A stretch of DNA of 64,000 nucleotides from Carallia brachiata (GCA_021464245.1 JADCRB010000019.1:1860001-1924000); one strand, 5' to 3'; counted from the first letter of the stretch, positions 24,375 through 38,253 are shown. Translations and numbers: made by a program. Notes: generated from the sequence alone by a model not told the origin.

Positions 24375-26819
24375 TCAAAAAAACAACTAATCAAATTAAT
24401 ATGAGTAAAACTACATAAATACATTTTATGAAACATGTATGAGATACAGTTAAATTTGCAGCATATAATCATTTATCTGCTTTTTTTTTTCAAATTTAAT
24501 ACATTTTTTACTATCAAACAATTCAAATTACTGTATATTTACCGCACTCCTATAATTATGTTTCCAAAAAAATTTTCCTGTTGTCATACATAGTTAGTAT
24601 CATAGGCAGAGACTCTAACTCGCCTTTTATTCAATCTGCTTGCTCTCTTTCCCTTGTCCTTCTCTTGAATGTCCCTCAAAGACATTCACGTTTCATTCCA
24701 AATATTTTCCAAAATTCTGCTAATCATTGGCTTTAGTCTTCCTGTACTCTCTTGAAGGTCCCTCAATATTTGCTTTCGTTCAAAATAACTTTGCAAATTT
24801 GTAGTTTTTCAACTCGTTTGTACTTTGTGTAACTCACACCGAAGTTATTTATATGTGATGAAGAATATCATCATTGGATACTTGGCTGAGCCAAGATCGA
24901 AGTTCGATACTTGTAAAATAAAACAAGACTACAGAGAGCCAAATCAGAACTCATAACTAACATTCTAATGTCTAAGTCATAAAATGAGTCTTAGAGAGTG
25001 ACGGGTGGAGGAGTGGTATGTGAATGAGAGACATATGATGAGAGACCTATCATGTGGCAGTAGATTCTACTATGTAAGAGTGCTAACATAGAGGTCACGA
25101 GACCCGTGAGAGAGGATATAGTGTGTATTAAACTTAAAATAAGCTCATGTTGTAGTAGATATGAGAAGGACTAGACTCTAAAGTCCAACAAACCCAATTT
25201 AGTTCTTATCAAATATGTATTAACATATGTTTATAAAAAAAAAAATTACTGATTTTTTGAAGTATATTCTTTCAGTAGTTTGAAATTCAAGATAGAGAGA
25301 AATTTTTAATCAACTTGATCAAGAAGGTTTGCAGCTGTAAAGACTAGATGGTGTAAGGAATTTCATGAAAACATATTGCACACTACCTAAATTACATCTA
25401 AGGCAAGTTGGAAGACTACAATGATGAATAATTCACTCATATTATATGAACTCAAATTTGATGTAGGTGTTAGGGGAACAGGTTATACAGCCTCTAAAAT
25501 GGAAGAAATTACCAACAAGGTCAAAGAAACATGGGAGAAAAGATGACGGAGGGAGATAAATAAAGTAATGGGCTAGTGTTGAACCAATGGGCCACAAGTT
25601 GGACAATCTGTTAATGATATTTAATATTTATGTTTGCATTCTATTTTTTTTCATAGTTAACATATCTTGATGAACTCTTGAATGTAAATATTTTTCATAC
25701 AATTGCAAGAGTAAAATTTCACTTATTTATCTAATATTTTATGAAAAAATAATTATTTTAATTCTAAATATAAACATGTTTTGTGAGATATTACCATTAA
25801 AATAGTTTCTGATCAAACTAGTGATTTAATTTGATGTTTTAAAGTATTTTCAGTAACAAAATATTTTGATATAAAATTATAAACTAAAGTAATCATAAAT
25901 TAAAAAACCTTCGAGTCTAACTTTATTTTTATCCGTCAGAGCTAATTATTCAATAGTTGAGAGATGAGAGATCAAGAAAGGATATGGGTTTTGAACTTCA
26001 TATCCTTTTAATTGATGATCGCTGCCTCTCATTGCCTTGTCATCTTAGCTATTGTTGACTTGTCAATTCTGTGTCTAATTTTATGGTTGACTTGGTCAAC
26101 CCATGTGGTCAACTAAGTCATTCTACTTCAACAGTTCAGTTGGATTTTTTTTTTTCTTTTTCTAAACAAACCCATTTGGGTAAATTACATGCTAATCACA
26201 AGGGTCCATATATGCCAAGTCGGGGAATCCATAGAGTGGTGCTTGCCTTTTTCCTCAATGAAAAAGTTTGAGTTGGAAAATGGGATAAGAAGACATGACT
26301 ATATTTATATTAACTTTTTATGATATTTTTTTATTTGTAAGAATTAAGGATCATATTCTAAATTCATCTTACATTTGAAATTAATAACGTAAGTAACTCT
26401 ATTACCAAATTTTGAGGCTAGTGGCGTTGGTAACATATTTTGAACGTCTTTTATCACAACCTCTATATATAAAGAGCACAAGAGTAATTATTAAAAAAAT
26501 GTCATTGAAAAGAAAATAATTTTTAGCAATAAATAACAAAAACACGCATCAAATAAAAAAAAATAGAACAATATAAAGTAAAAACCAACACAAGGGTTAA
26601 CTAAATATATCCTTATTAGTCCTTTTTTACAATTTTTCCTAATATTTTTAAAGGTATCAGCCATTTCTTTTTTTATTTGATAGAAGTTATCAGCTATTCT
26701 GGTTTTTTTGCCCTACAAGAAATCAACGATTTTAATTGGTGAAGCTGCAAAAGATCGATCATACCTCCAATAAAGTTAAATTTGAGGATATGTTTCTAGT
26801 TTCTAGTTCAACCACCCTC

Positions 26820-26843
26820 TTCCCCCCCCCCCCCCCCCCCCAA
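26820..26843. repeat. Poly-C homopolymer of about 20 bp
   Basis: An uninterrupted C-run followed by an A-run. Homopolymers of C this long are rare in plant DNA; the opposite strand is poly-G. Confidence 0.9.
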
Positions 26844-27379
26844 AAAAAGTATCATTAAATTGATTAATCAATTTGTTTTTTGTTTTTTTTCCTTGTCATG
26901 TTGCGGTCCCAGAGAAAATTTCAATGCTCAATCCAATTTTGACATTTTGAAACGCGGCAAAATTGGTCAGACTTCTCACCTCCCCGGGCATCGTCTAGAA
27001 TAATACTGCAACAATCGGATCGAATATTAAATCAAAAAATTTAATAATTTAAAATTTAATTTATTCAATCAGTTTAATCAAAATTTGAATTGATAAAATC
27101 GATATATAATATTAAATATATAAAAAAATATTTATATATATTATACATCAAATTTTATATGTAAAATATAATATTATAATACATATGTATGTATTAGAAT
27201 ATTTATATTTGTAAATTTAAAATATATAATTTTAAATTTATCATAAGGTAAAATTAATAATTTAAAAAAATTAATAATTGTCTTTAAAAAAATAATAAGT
27301 GTTAATTTATTAAATATATAAGACAACGTGTATATTATATAAGATATTTGAAAAAATAATAAATTAAAAAAAAAAATCA

Positions 27380-27485
27380 TAACAAGTTATAAGTTAATCT
27401 AGTGGTATGAGACTTATATTTTATGTTAGAGGTCAAGAGTTCGAAAACTAAATTTTATAAAGTTGTGTGGAATTTTTTTTAATTA
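27380..27485 (+). mobile_element. tRNA-derived SINE-like sequence
   Basis: TTAATCTAGTGGTATGA (27395-27411) resembles a polymerase III A box, and GAGTTCGAAAACT (27438-27450) resembles a B box, about 35 bp apart as in a tRNA-like head. A T-rich tail follows. No clean target duplication was found, so this is a weak call. Confidence 0.4.
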
Positions 27486-28216
27486 TTAAAAGTGATCAAC
27501 CCAATCAACGGATCGATTTAACTGACCGGTGAATCGGTACCAGGTTGACCGAATTTTTACCGGTCTAGTCCATAGTGATTTTAAGCTACAACTCGGATCA
27601 GACCTCTGACTGGTACGACGGGTTAAACCGACCGGTCCGGTCCAAATTTGACAGTATTTGGAAAGGATTGAAACCTCTTTTTCAGATAATAAGCGCTGTG
27701 TTAATTTTTTTTTTGTCAAAAAAATCAGAGAGCAAGGTAATATTCCGACGATCTCGTTAGAAAGTATTAAACCTTTCTTTCAGTGATATGAAAAGTCCAA
27801 ATAGTTATGGTATGATCCATACTGGGAACGTTTAGATTTAGCCCAACTGCGCGTCCCGATGCACTCGAATTTAAGATTTCGCAATCGATACGTTCGATAT
27901 ATTATCGTTTCACCATAATACGTGGTGTTAGGATTGGCTGCGTTATTAGTGGACCAAAAAAATACCCAATCCATGCAGTTAACTAATTCGATTAAAATCA
28001 AATCAAAATTGTCAAAAGTATCACAAGTGGATTGTTTGTGATTTGTAATCTGAACAAACTATACTCATTGTTTTGACTTCGATTTTGAAGATTAAAAACC
28101 GCCCAAATCCAACTGAGTGCCTTTATTATTAAAGTGCAGAATTTGTTTATAAACACATAAATTATATGAAAAAATTTATCTATCTCTACAGTTTAGATAT
28201 ACAACCCAATATTAAT

Positions 28217-28326
28217 CATGATCCAAAATACTCTTATATTACAAAGTGCAATGACTCATGATTCAAAATACTCTACAAAGTGCAATGACTCATGATCCAA
28301 AATACTCTTATTTTACAAAGTGCCAT
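28217..28326. repeat. Three tandem units of 34-40 bp
   Basis: CATGATCCAAAATACTC starts units at 28217 and 28291, and CATGATTCAAAATACTC starts one at 28257. Each runs on to ACAAAGTGC. The middle unit lacks six bases. A young local duplication. Confidence 0.9.
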
Positions 28327-30571
28327 ACTTATTTATATTTTTGGATTTTCGATCGTATATAATCATGTAGAAAGTATTTACCGCATCTCTATTAGTGTAT
28401 TTGTATTAATTCATGTCTTTAAAAGTACACCAATTGCTGATTGTCAGCGAAAAAAAAATGTTAAATGCTATCGTGAAACTATTGGTTCCACTTTATTTTG
28501 CCACCTTAATCTTTTTGTTACCGCACGTTTGAAGTGAAATTTGCCATAAAAAATACGTATAATATTGTCTTAATTTACAAATTGGGGTAGAGGTAGAAGA
28601 ACAAACCATAAATTTTCAATTAGCATTTATGTCTTGCTATCATATGATTTAAACTGTTAAACTGATCAAACTAACTTATAATTGTTAACAACTATTTAGT
28701 TGGTCTTATTCTCGTATCAATTTAGTTGTGATTCTAAAAAATTTTAAACAATTACAAATGATATGGTTTGAATGGAATGATCAAACTAACTCTTTTTATA
28801 AAACATATTAACAACTAAGTAAAAGTTCTTTATTTAACACTAAATAATTAGAAATTAAATTTATTTTAGAAGTTTTAGATGGTGATACTTAAAGAATAAT
28901 TTAAAATTTATAAGAAAAGAGGTTACTTATATAATTTATAATCAAAAGAACATAAAAACTTTGTAACGAGAGGAACAAATATAATAATGAAAAATATGTG
29001 CCCGAAAAAAACAAGAAACTTTTAAAAAAATGATAATGATGTCAAAGCACTAATCAATTCCAAAAAAAAAAAAAAAAGATTAAAGAATCAAGTAATCCTT
29101 GGAAAGTGGAGGATTTCAACAGAGAGGACGAATGGAGATTGGAATTATCCTCGTCCGTCGCTCTAATTCTTCCGAGTTTTAAATATATAATTATATCATC
29201 ATCACCTTCATCATCATCATCATCATCAACTAACAGAATCCCAGGTGGGTTTGGTACAAAGTTGCAAACTTTGCTGTAGTTTTGACTAGAGCAGCCATCT
29301 TTGAAGTGGAAGTCCGTCTTGGTAAGTTTAGAAGTAGGTAAAGTTTTGATCTTTTTGAGTTTGGAATCCGAGGCTTTTGGTGCTTCTTCCCAGTTTTTTT
29401 TTTTTGAATTTGGGTGTGGCTGGTTTGGTTTTCGTTTGGTGCCTAGCATAGTTACAGTTGAGGATGCTTCACACTCTGAAGGTTCAAGAATTAGGGGTTT
29501 CTAGTGTTTTTCCCAACTTTTGACTTGTGGGTGTCTAGTGTTGATGAAAGACTCTGAATTTAAATCACTGCAAGCACATCCACTATGGGATTGCCAAGTG
29601 TTCTATGCTCTTTCCTTCATTTGCTGCATAACCATAGCAGAACATTTTGTCAACTTGAATTCTCTGTTTGTTTTTCTTTGATTTTGCTATATTTTTCTGG
29701 GGTTCTTATTTCTGTATGGTTTTATTTGGAATCTGGGTATTTCTTGATCGAGTGCCAAATGGAAGTAGATCATGAAAGCTAAGGCTTTTCAGTCACTTTT
29801 TTCTTTTTAATAGTTATCATGTAATTTTGACTTCTTGTTCTTGTGCACTAATCACCAACAATGTTTGTTGTTAAAATTTCTGATCCTCTGGTCTAAGGGT
29901 ATCCAATTAACAGATCAACTGTTAGTCTAATCTTTTTCTACCTTTCACTTTTTGTGCTGAAGCTTCACTTTGAAACCTGTCTTTTTCTTTGTAGATTCAG
30001 GTACCTTTTAGTGTGAGTAGACCATGTGATTGATGTGCTAAAGACTGTAGCTTTTTCTTTGTTTTTTGTTGGTTTTTTCTACCAAATACTCTTAAGGGCA
30101 TCTAGTATCTGAACCTGAAGTAGTGGTTTTGGTTGAGTCAGTAAACACAAGCTGAATCAATCCTTTTTTCCATTTCTACAATCATGATATCTTTCTAGTT
30201 ATTTTATATTGGGTCTTTATCTTTTTTATAGAAATATCAGAAGTATGAAGACATTTGTTGTTTGTTGGGGTGATGACCTAGGAGGGGTGCTTTTGGTGGA
30301 CTGGGTCTTCAACTTTGGAGACTCGCTATATTGATGTCAGAGAGATAGGAAATAGTTTGCTTCCTACATGTTATGGAGGGTCCTTGGTGTTTGCTATTTA
30401 TTTGTTGCTGTGTATTTCTTCTGTTTTCTGCACTTTTAGTAATTTATCTGGTCACTCTTTCTGTTTGTTTTTAGGTAGGGGTTTGGATACTAGTTTGTTT
30501 GAAGTGGACCAAAAAGGTGAAGATGCTGGGGATAACAGTACAGTGTGAAAGATGAGGAGGACTCCTCCGGG

Positions 30572-33500
30572 ATGCCGAGATTTGATCCCCAGTCATCCAT
30601 TTCAAATGCACAGTAAAATTCCTCCACTTTGTTATTTTGATCCATTATTTCTTTAGTAGATATAAACACAAACACATATGTAGATTTACTAAGTGCATAT
30701 ACACAGCATGGGACATGATAACATGATTGGCATCAACTGACACTAAGTATGTGATGTGGAGAATGGGACAATGATGAAATAGCAATAAGATGTAAGCTAT
30801 AACCATAAATGAGTAATTTTATTTGGTATAAGACTTATACATTATAGATTACTTTCTGGACTTAATAGTGTTGTAAGTTTAATTTTTCGCATTGAAATTA
30901 TTCCCGTTTAATGTTGCTTCAATTTGTGAGGCAAGGGACTTATGTAGTTTTCAGATGCACCGGAAATAAGTAGGCATTCAGCCTATGTTTAAGCATATAT
31001 TTGTGATTCAATTTTGATCTTTTTGTTTTTATTAATGACTACCATTTCCCATTGGGTTAAGTTGAGAGTCCTAATTGTTTTATAAAAGAAAAAAAAGTCA
31101 ATATATATGTGTTATTGTAATGGATTATTAAAAAGAATCCATGGAAAACTTCATACTTACGGCAACCTCAGTGTTTCTGCCTGGTGATTTTGGACATGTC
31201 TGTTTTGCCTGAAGTGATTTCTAAATGATGTGTGCTATTGTTCGTGTGTGTGTGCGCATGTGTGTCTCAGTCCTTTATGTTGGTTTTGACAATGCACCCC
31301 AAAAGGATCTGACTATAATTCTAAAATTCTTTTATTTTAAAGTAATTTATGGATTCCTCCATCCAAAGTCAAGAAGTAGTGAAGAAGGGAACTATACAGA
31401 GCCTAAGAAATGAGACAGCAACTAGTGATCTCAAGTTAATTGTATCTCTTCCCAGTGGGAGCAGGTGCTAGAAAGAAGGCTGGGTTGCTTTTACATAAAA
31501 ACTAAAAAAAAGTAGTGCATTCTCTGGCAATCGACTTGCATTTCTCTTTGTGGTTAGGGTTACTGAGTAGCTTCAATAGGTGAATTCGATTATGAGTTTT
31601 GTTATTCTTTTCCGTTTGGAGAGTATTTTGGTTTAATCTATTTCCCATTTAACTTTTGGCAATTGAATTGGAGCATTAACAAAAATTTTCTGGTTGCTAC
31701 ATATGTGAAGATTTTTATGGCTTGAAATTATAATGCTTGTGCATTTTGTTCAAGTCTTTTTCTGTTTTAGGAAAGATTTGCTTTTAACTTATTTCTTGGC
31801 CAACTCTGATTGTCAGTAATGTAGAGGGAAGCACAATTCATTCTTTTCGCGCTTCTGATTTTTGGGCATTTCAGCAATCTGCCACATTTCACCCAGAAGA
31901 TACTGTCAATTTGAGTGCAAGTAAGTATTAAGTAATCTAGTTCATGATGAACATTCAAAGTGAGAACAGCTTGTTCACTTACAGTCTTTCATTTCACAGA
32001 TAATATGACTATAATGCTTCAACTAATATAGAAAATTTGGCCTAAAGTCACAGTCTAAATTAGGAACCTAAAGCCAAAAAAAGGGCACCCCAATGCATGA
32101 GGCTCCCAGCCTCCCACATTGTTAGGGTCTAGGGAAGGGTTAGATGTACGCTGTCTTACCTTTATTTTCACAAAGAGGCTGTTTTCATGAGTAGACCCCG
32201 TGACCACCAAGTCACAATGGGGTAACTTAAAGCCAAATACAGCAACAAAATCTCCTAGTCTAAAGTCATGTTGTGTGGTCAGAACATTTGTGGATATATA
32301 CATTCAATAAAATAGCAGCAAAAAGCAAAGATTTTATTTCCTTTTTATGGGTGTTTTCTCAACAATTTTTAAGAAGTACGACTATTAGAATGCTAGAGTT
32401 ATTGTCTGTCCGTGCGAAAGATTTTATCTGACCAGAGGTACTTGCAGATACTGTGCCGGGTTCAGTAAAAGCAAGTAGCCAAGCAGTTTCTTCTAATCCC
32501 CTTAATATTGGCGCATTTGTTGAGGTGAATTGCTGTAATTTTCCTGTTTCAAGAAGCCCTTTTTCGGCCTCTCAAAAATATGGAGTCTCATACACTAAGA
32601 CGCCCTTTTTTTGGATGTTATTCTAAATATGCTAGTTGTTTCTGCTGATGTACTCTTTTTTTTTTTTTTTTTTTCTGATCTCTTGGTAAGGTAGTCTGGG
32701 ACGTCTAATCAATCTGCAGCTCAAGTGGGGCCTTGGAGTTTTCCATTTCAAAAGGATCAACAATCAGGCGTGCCAGCTACTTCTAGTGGTAACAAAGAGA
32801 ACAAAGAGAACTGGGGGGAGACCAATATGGCTGATGCCAGTCCTAGGACTGATATATCAACGGATGCAGACACAGAAGATAAAAGTCAGAGGGTGCTGTT
32901 TCTTCCTTCTCTCTGTTGACATATTAACTATTAACGTTTGCGATGCTTAAGACTTTTTTGATGATTTTAATTTTGAAGGATTCTAGGTTGCACTACTCTT
33001 TTGTTTTTAATTCATACATGCAGGTCTTGTCATGCATAATGACATGGGCTTATGGCCTTCTTCTTTTTACATGCCCAAAAAATTGATTGGTATGATACAG
33101 TTGCTGCAATCTAACACTATTGCACCATATATGTGCAGTTTGATAGAGGTCAATCTCTAGCTGTTGTAGCATCGGATTCCAGTGACAGGTCAAAGGACAA
33201 ATTGGATCAGAAGGTCAAATTTCAAATATTAAATTCGTATATGATATGTAACTTGAACAATTATGTTTGATGCCATTTTGCTTGATGACAATGCAGACTC
33301 TTCGTAGACTTGCTCAAAATAGAGAAGCTGCTAGAAAAAGCCGACTGAGGAAGAAAGTATGTGTGTAATATAAGCTGCTTTATGCATTCTTTCCTCTGTT
33401 GGTTCTTTTTATCAACATTGTAGTCCATGTTTCTGATACAATAAAAAATGCTGCCCGGTGGCAAAAATAGAATGTAGATTAATAGATTCTGTACCTAATT

Positions 33501-36500
33501 GGTAGATGTAGGCCAATTTGAGAGTAATGTGGGCATGATGTATTGAAAGCTTGTACCCAGGATTGTTTTCCTGTGAAGGTTATTTTAGATCATGATACGA
33601 GGTTAATGAGATGAGACATTTTGAGGTCTGAAAATTTTGAAATTGCAAGTACTTTATTTTTTTGGAATGTCTTGAGTATTTGCTCTGAGCAACATTTGTA
33701 TTGTATTTGTCATCCTATTCCTAACACTCAATCATTTAGAAGTAGCTTTTTTTTTTTTTAAGCAAATGACTAGTAACTTTTCCATTTAGCTGTTCAAGTT
33801 TAATATATGATCCATTTTGGGGTCTCATCCAACAACTTAAAGCTTTTGGATGGAATGGTTTCCTGACGTGGTTTCGGAGTCTAGGAAGAGGGAAAAAAAA
33901 AAGCAAGTTTCCCAAGAGAGAGACCCTATTTATTTCTAAACCCAAAGAGTAAGTTTTCCAAGAGAGAAACCCCAGTTAAGGTTAATACCTAGCTGCTGCT
34001 ACAATACTTCTAATATTAGGCTACCTTTGGCTACTCTGCTACAGTAATTTCGTGCAACAATGGCACCGCTATAGTAACTTTGGCTACGGCTACATGACCA
34101 AGATATCATGAGTTCGATCATGCTGCCTTCACATTGAATTGTAAATTAATTGTGAATTTCGGGAGCCCAAGAAATTGTTCCTATTTCTAGCCCTCAAAAA
34201 GTTGGGCTTTCATTTGAGGACTTGTTAGAATATAATATATGATCATTCAGGGGCTTCACCCAACAGCTTAAGTTTTTGTGTTAAGTGGTCGCTGGACAAA
34301 AGCAGTTTAATGGTTTTTATTCTTTTCAATTAAGATATGCTTATCTAGTGTATATTCAGCTGTAGATGCTCTTTAGTTTGAGAAATGATACCCTTCTTGG
34401 TTTCTGCCATTTCCTTTTTCGGAATTCTCAATTCAGTTGGACTGTTGTACTGCGGTCAGCAGAGAGAAAGAATTTATTCTTCTTTTTTGTGGGTTAGGGT
34501 AAAAGATGTCTGAACCCTAGAAGCAGAAATGGGGAAAGAGTGGTAAAACGAATTGCTTTTGGTGTGACTTGAAAAGGACTGGAAGGTTTTGAACTAATCA
34601 ATCGAAAGTCATTGTGATCCATTTTGCTGAACACTCTTAGCAGTTTCGTAGGATTAGTTTTAATTCTCATTCTTATGATAGCAGGACGTAGTTTCTGTTT
34701 GGTACTAACAAGGCATCACAAGAGAGGTTGAGAAGGTGCTTCTATGTGTGAACTTTACATCACGTACATATACAAGCATCACTTATATACAATATTCTGC
34801 TTTGGAAAGATGAAATATTTGATTCATGGATAGTCAGCTATGTATCCAGCACTGAGTTCATCCTTTATGTTCTTTCTGTAGGCATATGTCCAGCAGTTGG
34901 AAAGTAGCCGCTTAAAGCTGACCCAACTGGAACAGGAGCTTCAACGTGCGCGGCAGCAGGTTAGGTTTGGTTGATTTTTCTAAATGCATTGAGTTTGCTG
35001 ACATAATTGTCTTTTAAATCAGTATTTTCATACTCCACTCTGTTTACTTCTCTTATGTAGGGAATTTTCATTTCAAGTTCAGGAGATCAAACCCATTCTT
35101 TGAGTGGAAATGGTAATTTGAAAAAGGTCCCAATTTTGAAATGCATGATTTCCTTTGTTTCTTTCTTGGAAGTGAAACCTTTTTTCTTTCCCAGTAACTG
35201 TGTGTTTGATGTCACATTGCTTGCTCGGACTCTTATTTGGAAACATTATGATCTGTTTTCATGTCATGGAGGAGTCTTAAGTTTATCTTATTGTTAGGTT
35301 CCTTCCATGCTAATGTCGAGCATGATAGGCTATGCAAGGAACATGCAAACACATACTGATGCTGAGATCCCATGAAAAACCTCCACACCCACTAACACAA
35401 CGAAAAGATACAATAATCTAGAAGATAATCGAAATGGATTGAATACAAAACAGGATTGAAATATTGAAGTGATTCTGAAAAATCTTGCCCATGTCCATGG
35501 AGAGGATAATTTTCTTCACTAGGAGAGAAAATAGTGAGAGAATAACCTTGAGATTGACCCAAAGAAAGCCAATCTCAAATCTCTTGTACACCCTCTCAAA
35601 AAGGCAAAGTACTTAGCCCTCTTGTTTGTACCACCCAAAAAGGCCACTAAGTTACTATCAAAACTTTTTCTATTTGTAGACAACATGTACCTAGCACCGA
35701 AGTAATCCTGCACCTGGACAACTGATGATCAGTTGTTGTCTAGCTGAATAGAATCCCTACTGGCATCCAAGTGGTCTAATATTTTCCCATCAACAAACAA
35801 ATTCTTGTTGACCAATTTTCATCAAGTAACCCACAGCACGCACATAGACATAAACACTTACATATGCACATCCATCAACATATATACGTCCATCTTCCTA
35901 ACCATCCGTTTGGATCAATGATTGTGATTGACTTAATATGAGATGTCATTTCTAACATACAGGAGCTTTGCTAAAAAATAAAAAATAAAAAATAAAAAAT
36001 AAAAAATAAAAGAGAGGAGCTTAATCCATTTTTGGGATCTAGACTCCTTTCATGCTGCTAAGGCTCCACCATTATTTTGCCGACAAGTGTACTACCAAGT
36101 TAAGTGTTGTTGCACTTGCTAGTAACCTCGTTATAAAGGGCAAACTAGATTCTAGTGTAGTAGCAAGCTACACCAAGCTTATGTTAGTTACCCATAGACA
36201 CGGAATCATTTGCACTGGTTCATTTTCCAGGAGCCATGGCATTTGATGTGGAATATGCACGTTGGCTGGAAGAGCAAAATAGACAAATTAATGAGTTGAG
36301 ATCGGCTGTCAATTCTCATGCTGGTGACACAGAACTTCGCATTATTATTGATGGTGTAATGGCTCACTATGAAGAAATTTTCAAGCTGAAAAGCAACGCA
36401 GCCAAGGCTGATGTTTTCCATTTGCTGTCGGGCATGTGGAAAACACCAGCTGAAAGGTGTTTCTTGTGGCTTGGAGGCTTCCGTTCATCTGAGCTCCTTA

Positions 36501-38253
36501 AGGTGAGGTTGTTTATGTTACATTGTCTTAGCGAATTGTTATTTTCATTGCTGAAGATGGTGAAATTCCAGTAAGTGGATTGCTAGAGATTGTTTGAATT
36601 ACTTCTATTAAGTTGTGTGTCTCTGAATTTTTTGCATATTCCTTTCCCGGACAATTTTTTTTTGCCCATGTATGCCATTTTTATTATTTAGTTGCATATG
36701 GTCATCTTTTTTTGATGCAGGGAAAATTTTTTGTCCTAAAAAACTACATCATATTTTTATATATATGTTATGCATGGATTTTCGGAAAATATATCTAACA
36801 TGCGTGTGGATGTGCAAATACATGTGTATATTTTTATATTTGTTTTTATACCTGTATAGAGTAAATGCTTATATTTTGTGAAGCATTGTAGATTTTGTAG
36901 GAAGGGAAAATTGTTTGATAGGTGAAGTGTTTAAGTTCGTTTGGTCCTGTTCTTCAACTATAACCATGAAACTAGTTTTAGTTCCTTAAAAAGGGCAAAA
37001 TAGTGGATGCATTTTTTCTGGGGACAAATTTGATGGACACTTAGAATAGAGATTTCTGGTGTTTTTCAATGTTGTTAATGGCTATCCATTGATTTTCCAT
37101 GAAATTTTGCAGCAATATTCAAACTTGGGTGTTATACAATGTCTACTTCTTTCTTTGAAGTGATTGAGTTTTTTTTTTTTTTTTGGTTTGCTTCTTTTAA
37201 ACAGAAATCTCTTTCTGTATCACTAGCCTCAGTTCTGCATATGGCTACTTTTGTGCTCGGTGATAGCAAAATGACCAAAGAGAAACAGAGACCATTTTCT
37301 CACTGCAAAAACTGACAATGGGTGAAAGTAACAATTGAAAACAAACAGTTTATTTTGGGCTTGAAACCTAATTTTTGCTTTGGTAGCTTTGATCAAATAT
37401 CCTAACTAGAATGAGTGTTTCTTTGTGTGCATGTAGGTGCTGCAAAGAAAATAAGTCTCATTCTGTTTCCTTTTCTTCATCAACAGTTGTGATGGGAAAG
37501 GAGAAACATTTTCCCCGTCTGTTGTCGCCTTCTTTCTTGTGCATGTCACTTGTGCGAGTTCCTACTTTGTTGCTATGTGGGTTATTTGAACTTTTCTGTT
37601 TATGTCTGAATTGCCTGTGAATCATGTTTCTTCTGATGTTGACACCCTTTCCCATATCCCTATGCTTTAGTTCCTGAAACGTAACAGAATTAAGCCCTTG
37701 ATGCTGCAGCTTCTTGTCAATCAGTTAGAACCCTTGACAGAGCAGCAGTTGGTCGGCATTAGCAACTTGCAGCAATCCTCCCAACAGGCAGAAGATGCAT
37801 TATCTCAGGGAATGGAAGCATTGCAGCAATCACTGGCCGAGACCTTGTCTAGCGGATCACTTGGCTCCTCAGGTTCATCCGGAAACGTGGCAAATTACAT
37901 GGGCCAGATGGCCATGGCCATGGGAAAGTTAGGAACGCTTGAGGGCTTTATTCGGCAGGTACATGCTTTTAATAGCTCTATAGAACAAGAAATTGTCATT
38001 TCTTCCCATTATGAATACGCCTGCTGTTAAATCTCCTGAATCATTCACAGTAACTCATAGTTGAGTCTTATGATGTATGTTTCTTAATGGGATACCAAAA
38101 AATCAGGCTGACAATTTGCGACAGCAAACACTACAACAAATGCATCGAATATTGACAACCCGCCAGTCTGCTCGCGCACTTCTTGCAATACATGATTATT
38201 TCTCCAGATTACGCGCTCTTAGCTCTCTTTGGCTTGCCCGACCTAGAGAATGA
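30572..38253 (+). CDS. TGA2.1-like bZIP transcription factor (TGA clade II)
   Basis: Coding exons: 30572-30612, 31817-31920, 32448-32524, 32695-32892, 33139-33213, 33297-33356, 34882-34959, 35061-35112, 36231-36502, 37710-37958 and 38107-38253. All introns are GT-AG and all phases join; the product is 450 residues. Residues 1-118 are the N-terminal extension known from TGA2.1-type proteins. MADASPRTD at 119 marks the start used by short TGA2/TGA6. The basic region NREAARKSRLRKK (about 173-185) and a leucine zipper follow, then the DOG1/TGA domain from about 229 (WLEEQNRQINELRSAVNSHA, HLLSGMWKTPAERCF), ending in SSLWLARPRE. TGA factors bind TGACG (as-1) boxes in the nucleus and recruit NPR1 at salicylate-responsive genes. 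The start is uncertain: codons before 30572 (VKDEEDSSG, 30545-30571) look like family sequence, so an upstream coding exon may exist. An in-frame stop lies at 30533. Confidence 0.92.
32079..32223 (-). mobile_element. Au-like SINE in TGA intron 2, 5'-truncated
   Basis: On the minus strand the text contains CAGCCTCTTTGTGAAAATAA, GGTAAGACAGCGTAC, ACCCTTCCCTAGACCCTAAC and GGGGTGCCC, in the order typical of the plant Au-type SINE 3' part. Flanks AACCTAAAGCCAAA (32065-32078) and AACTTAAAGCCAAA (32224-32237) match at 13 of 14 bases and form the target duplication. It lies inside the intron 31921-32447 and does not touch splice sites. Confidence 0.75.
33797..34290. repeat. Related repeat pair in TGA intron 6
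   Basis: TAATATATGATCCATTTTGG (33801-33820), continuing into TCCAACAACTTAAAG, resembles TAATATATGATCATTCAGGG (34233-34252), continuing into ACCCAACAGCTTAAG. TGTTAGAATATAATATATG-like starts are common at plant LTR ends, so the pair may be the remains of a small LTR element. Between them lies a further small repeat, GTTTCCCAAGAGAGAGACC and GTTTTCCAAGAGAGAAACC (33907-33974). Confidence 0.45.
35113..36230. other. Large TGA intron 8 with inserted sequence
   Basis: This 1.1-kb intron separates exons 8 and 9. Its middle (about 35370-35900) differs in texture from the rest (CA-rich text such as CCTCCACACCCACTAACAC) and may be an old transposon end. It also holds the (AAAAAAT)n scar at 35961-36022. 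Confidence 0.35.
35961..36022 (+). repeat. (AAAAAAT)n block between 8-bp direct repeats
   Basis: AGGAGCTT at 35961-35968 and 36015-36022 flanks TGCT, then five to six AAAAAAT units and AAAAGAG. It has the form of a retroposon tail with its target duplication, without a body. Confidence 0.6.

Larger units (their letters stand above)
24276..29450. other. Intergenic region upstream of the TGA gene
   Basis: AT-rich, with a short direct-repeat scar (24334-24374), a poly-C run, a SINE-like segment, and a small tandem repeat (listed separately). The segment 27480-27660 is rich in CCGGT and GGTCCGGTCC motifs of the kind seen in decayed plant retroelements. The A-run and CATCATCATC stretch at 29060-29230 produces an Asp-rich minus frame (29054-29449) that I regard as accidental. 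No gene is supported. Confidence 0.4.

Noticed and set aside
29054..29449. 131-residue minus-strand frame with an Asp run
   Set aside because: The Asp run is a CAT/ATC triplet repeat, the end is an A-run, and the region lies just upstream of the TGA gene, where promoter or leader sequence is expected.
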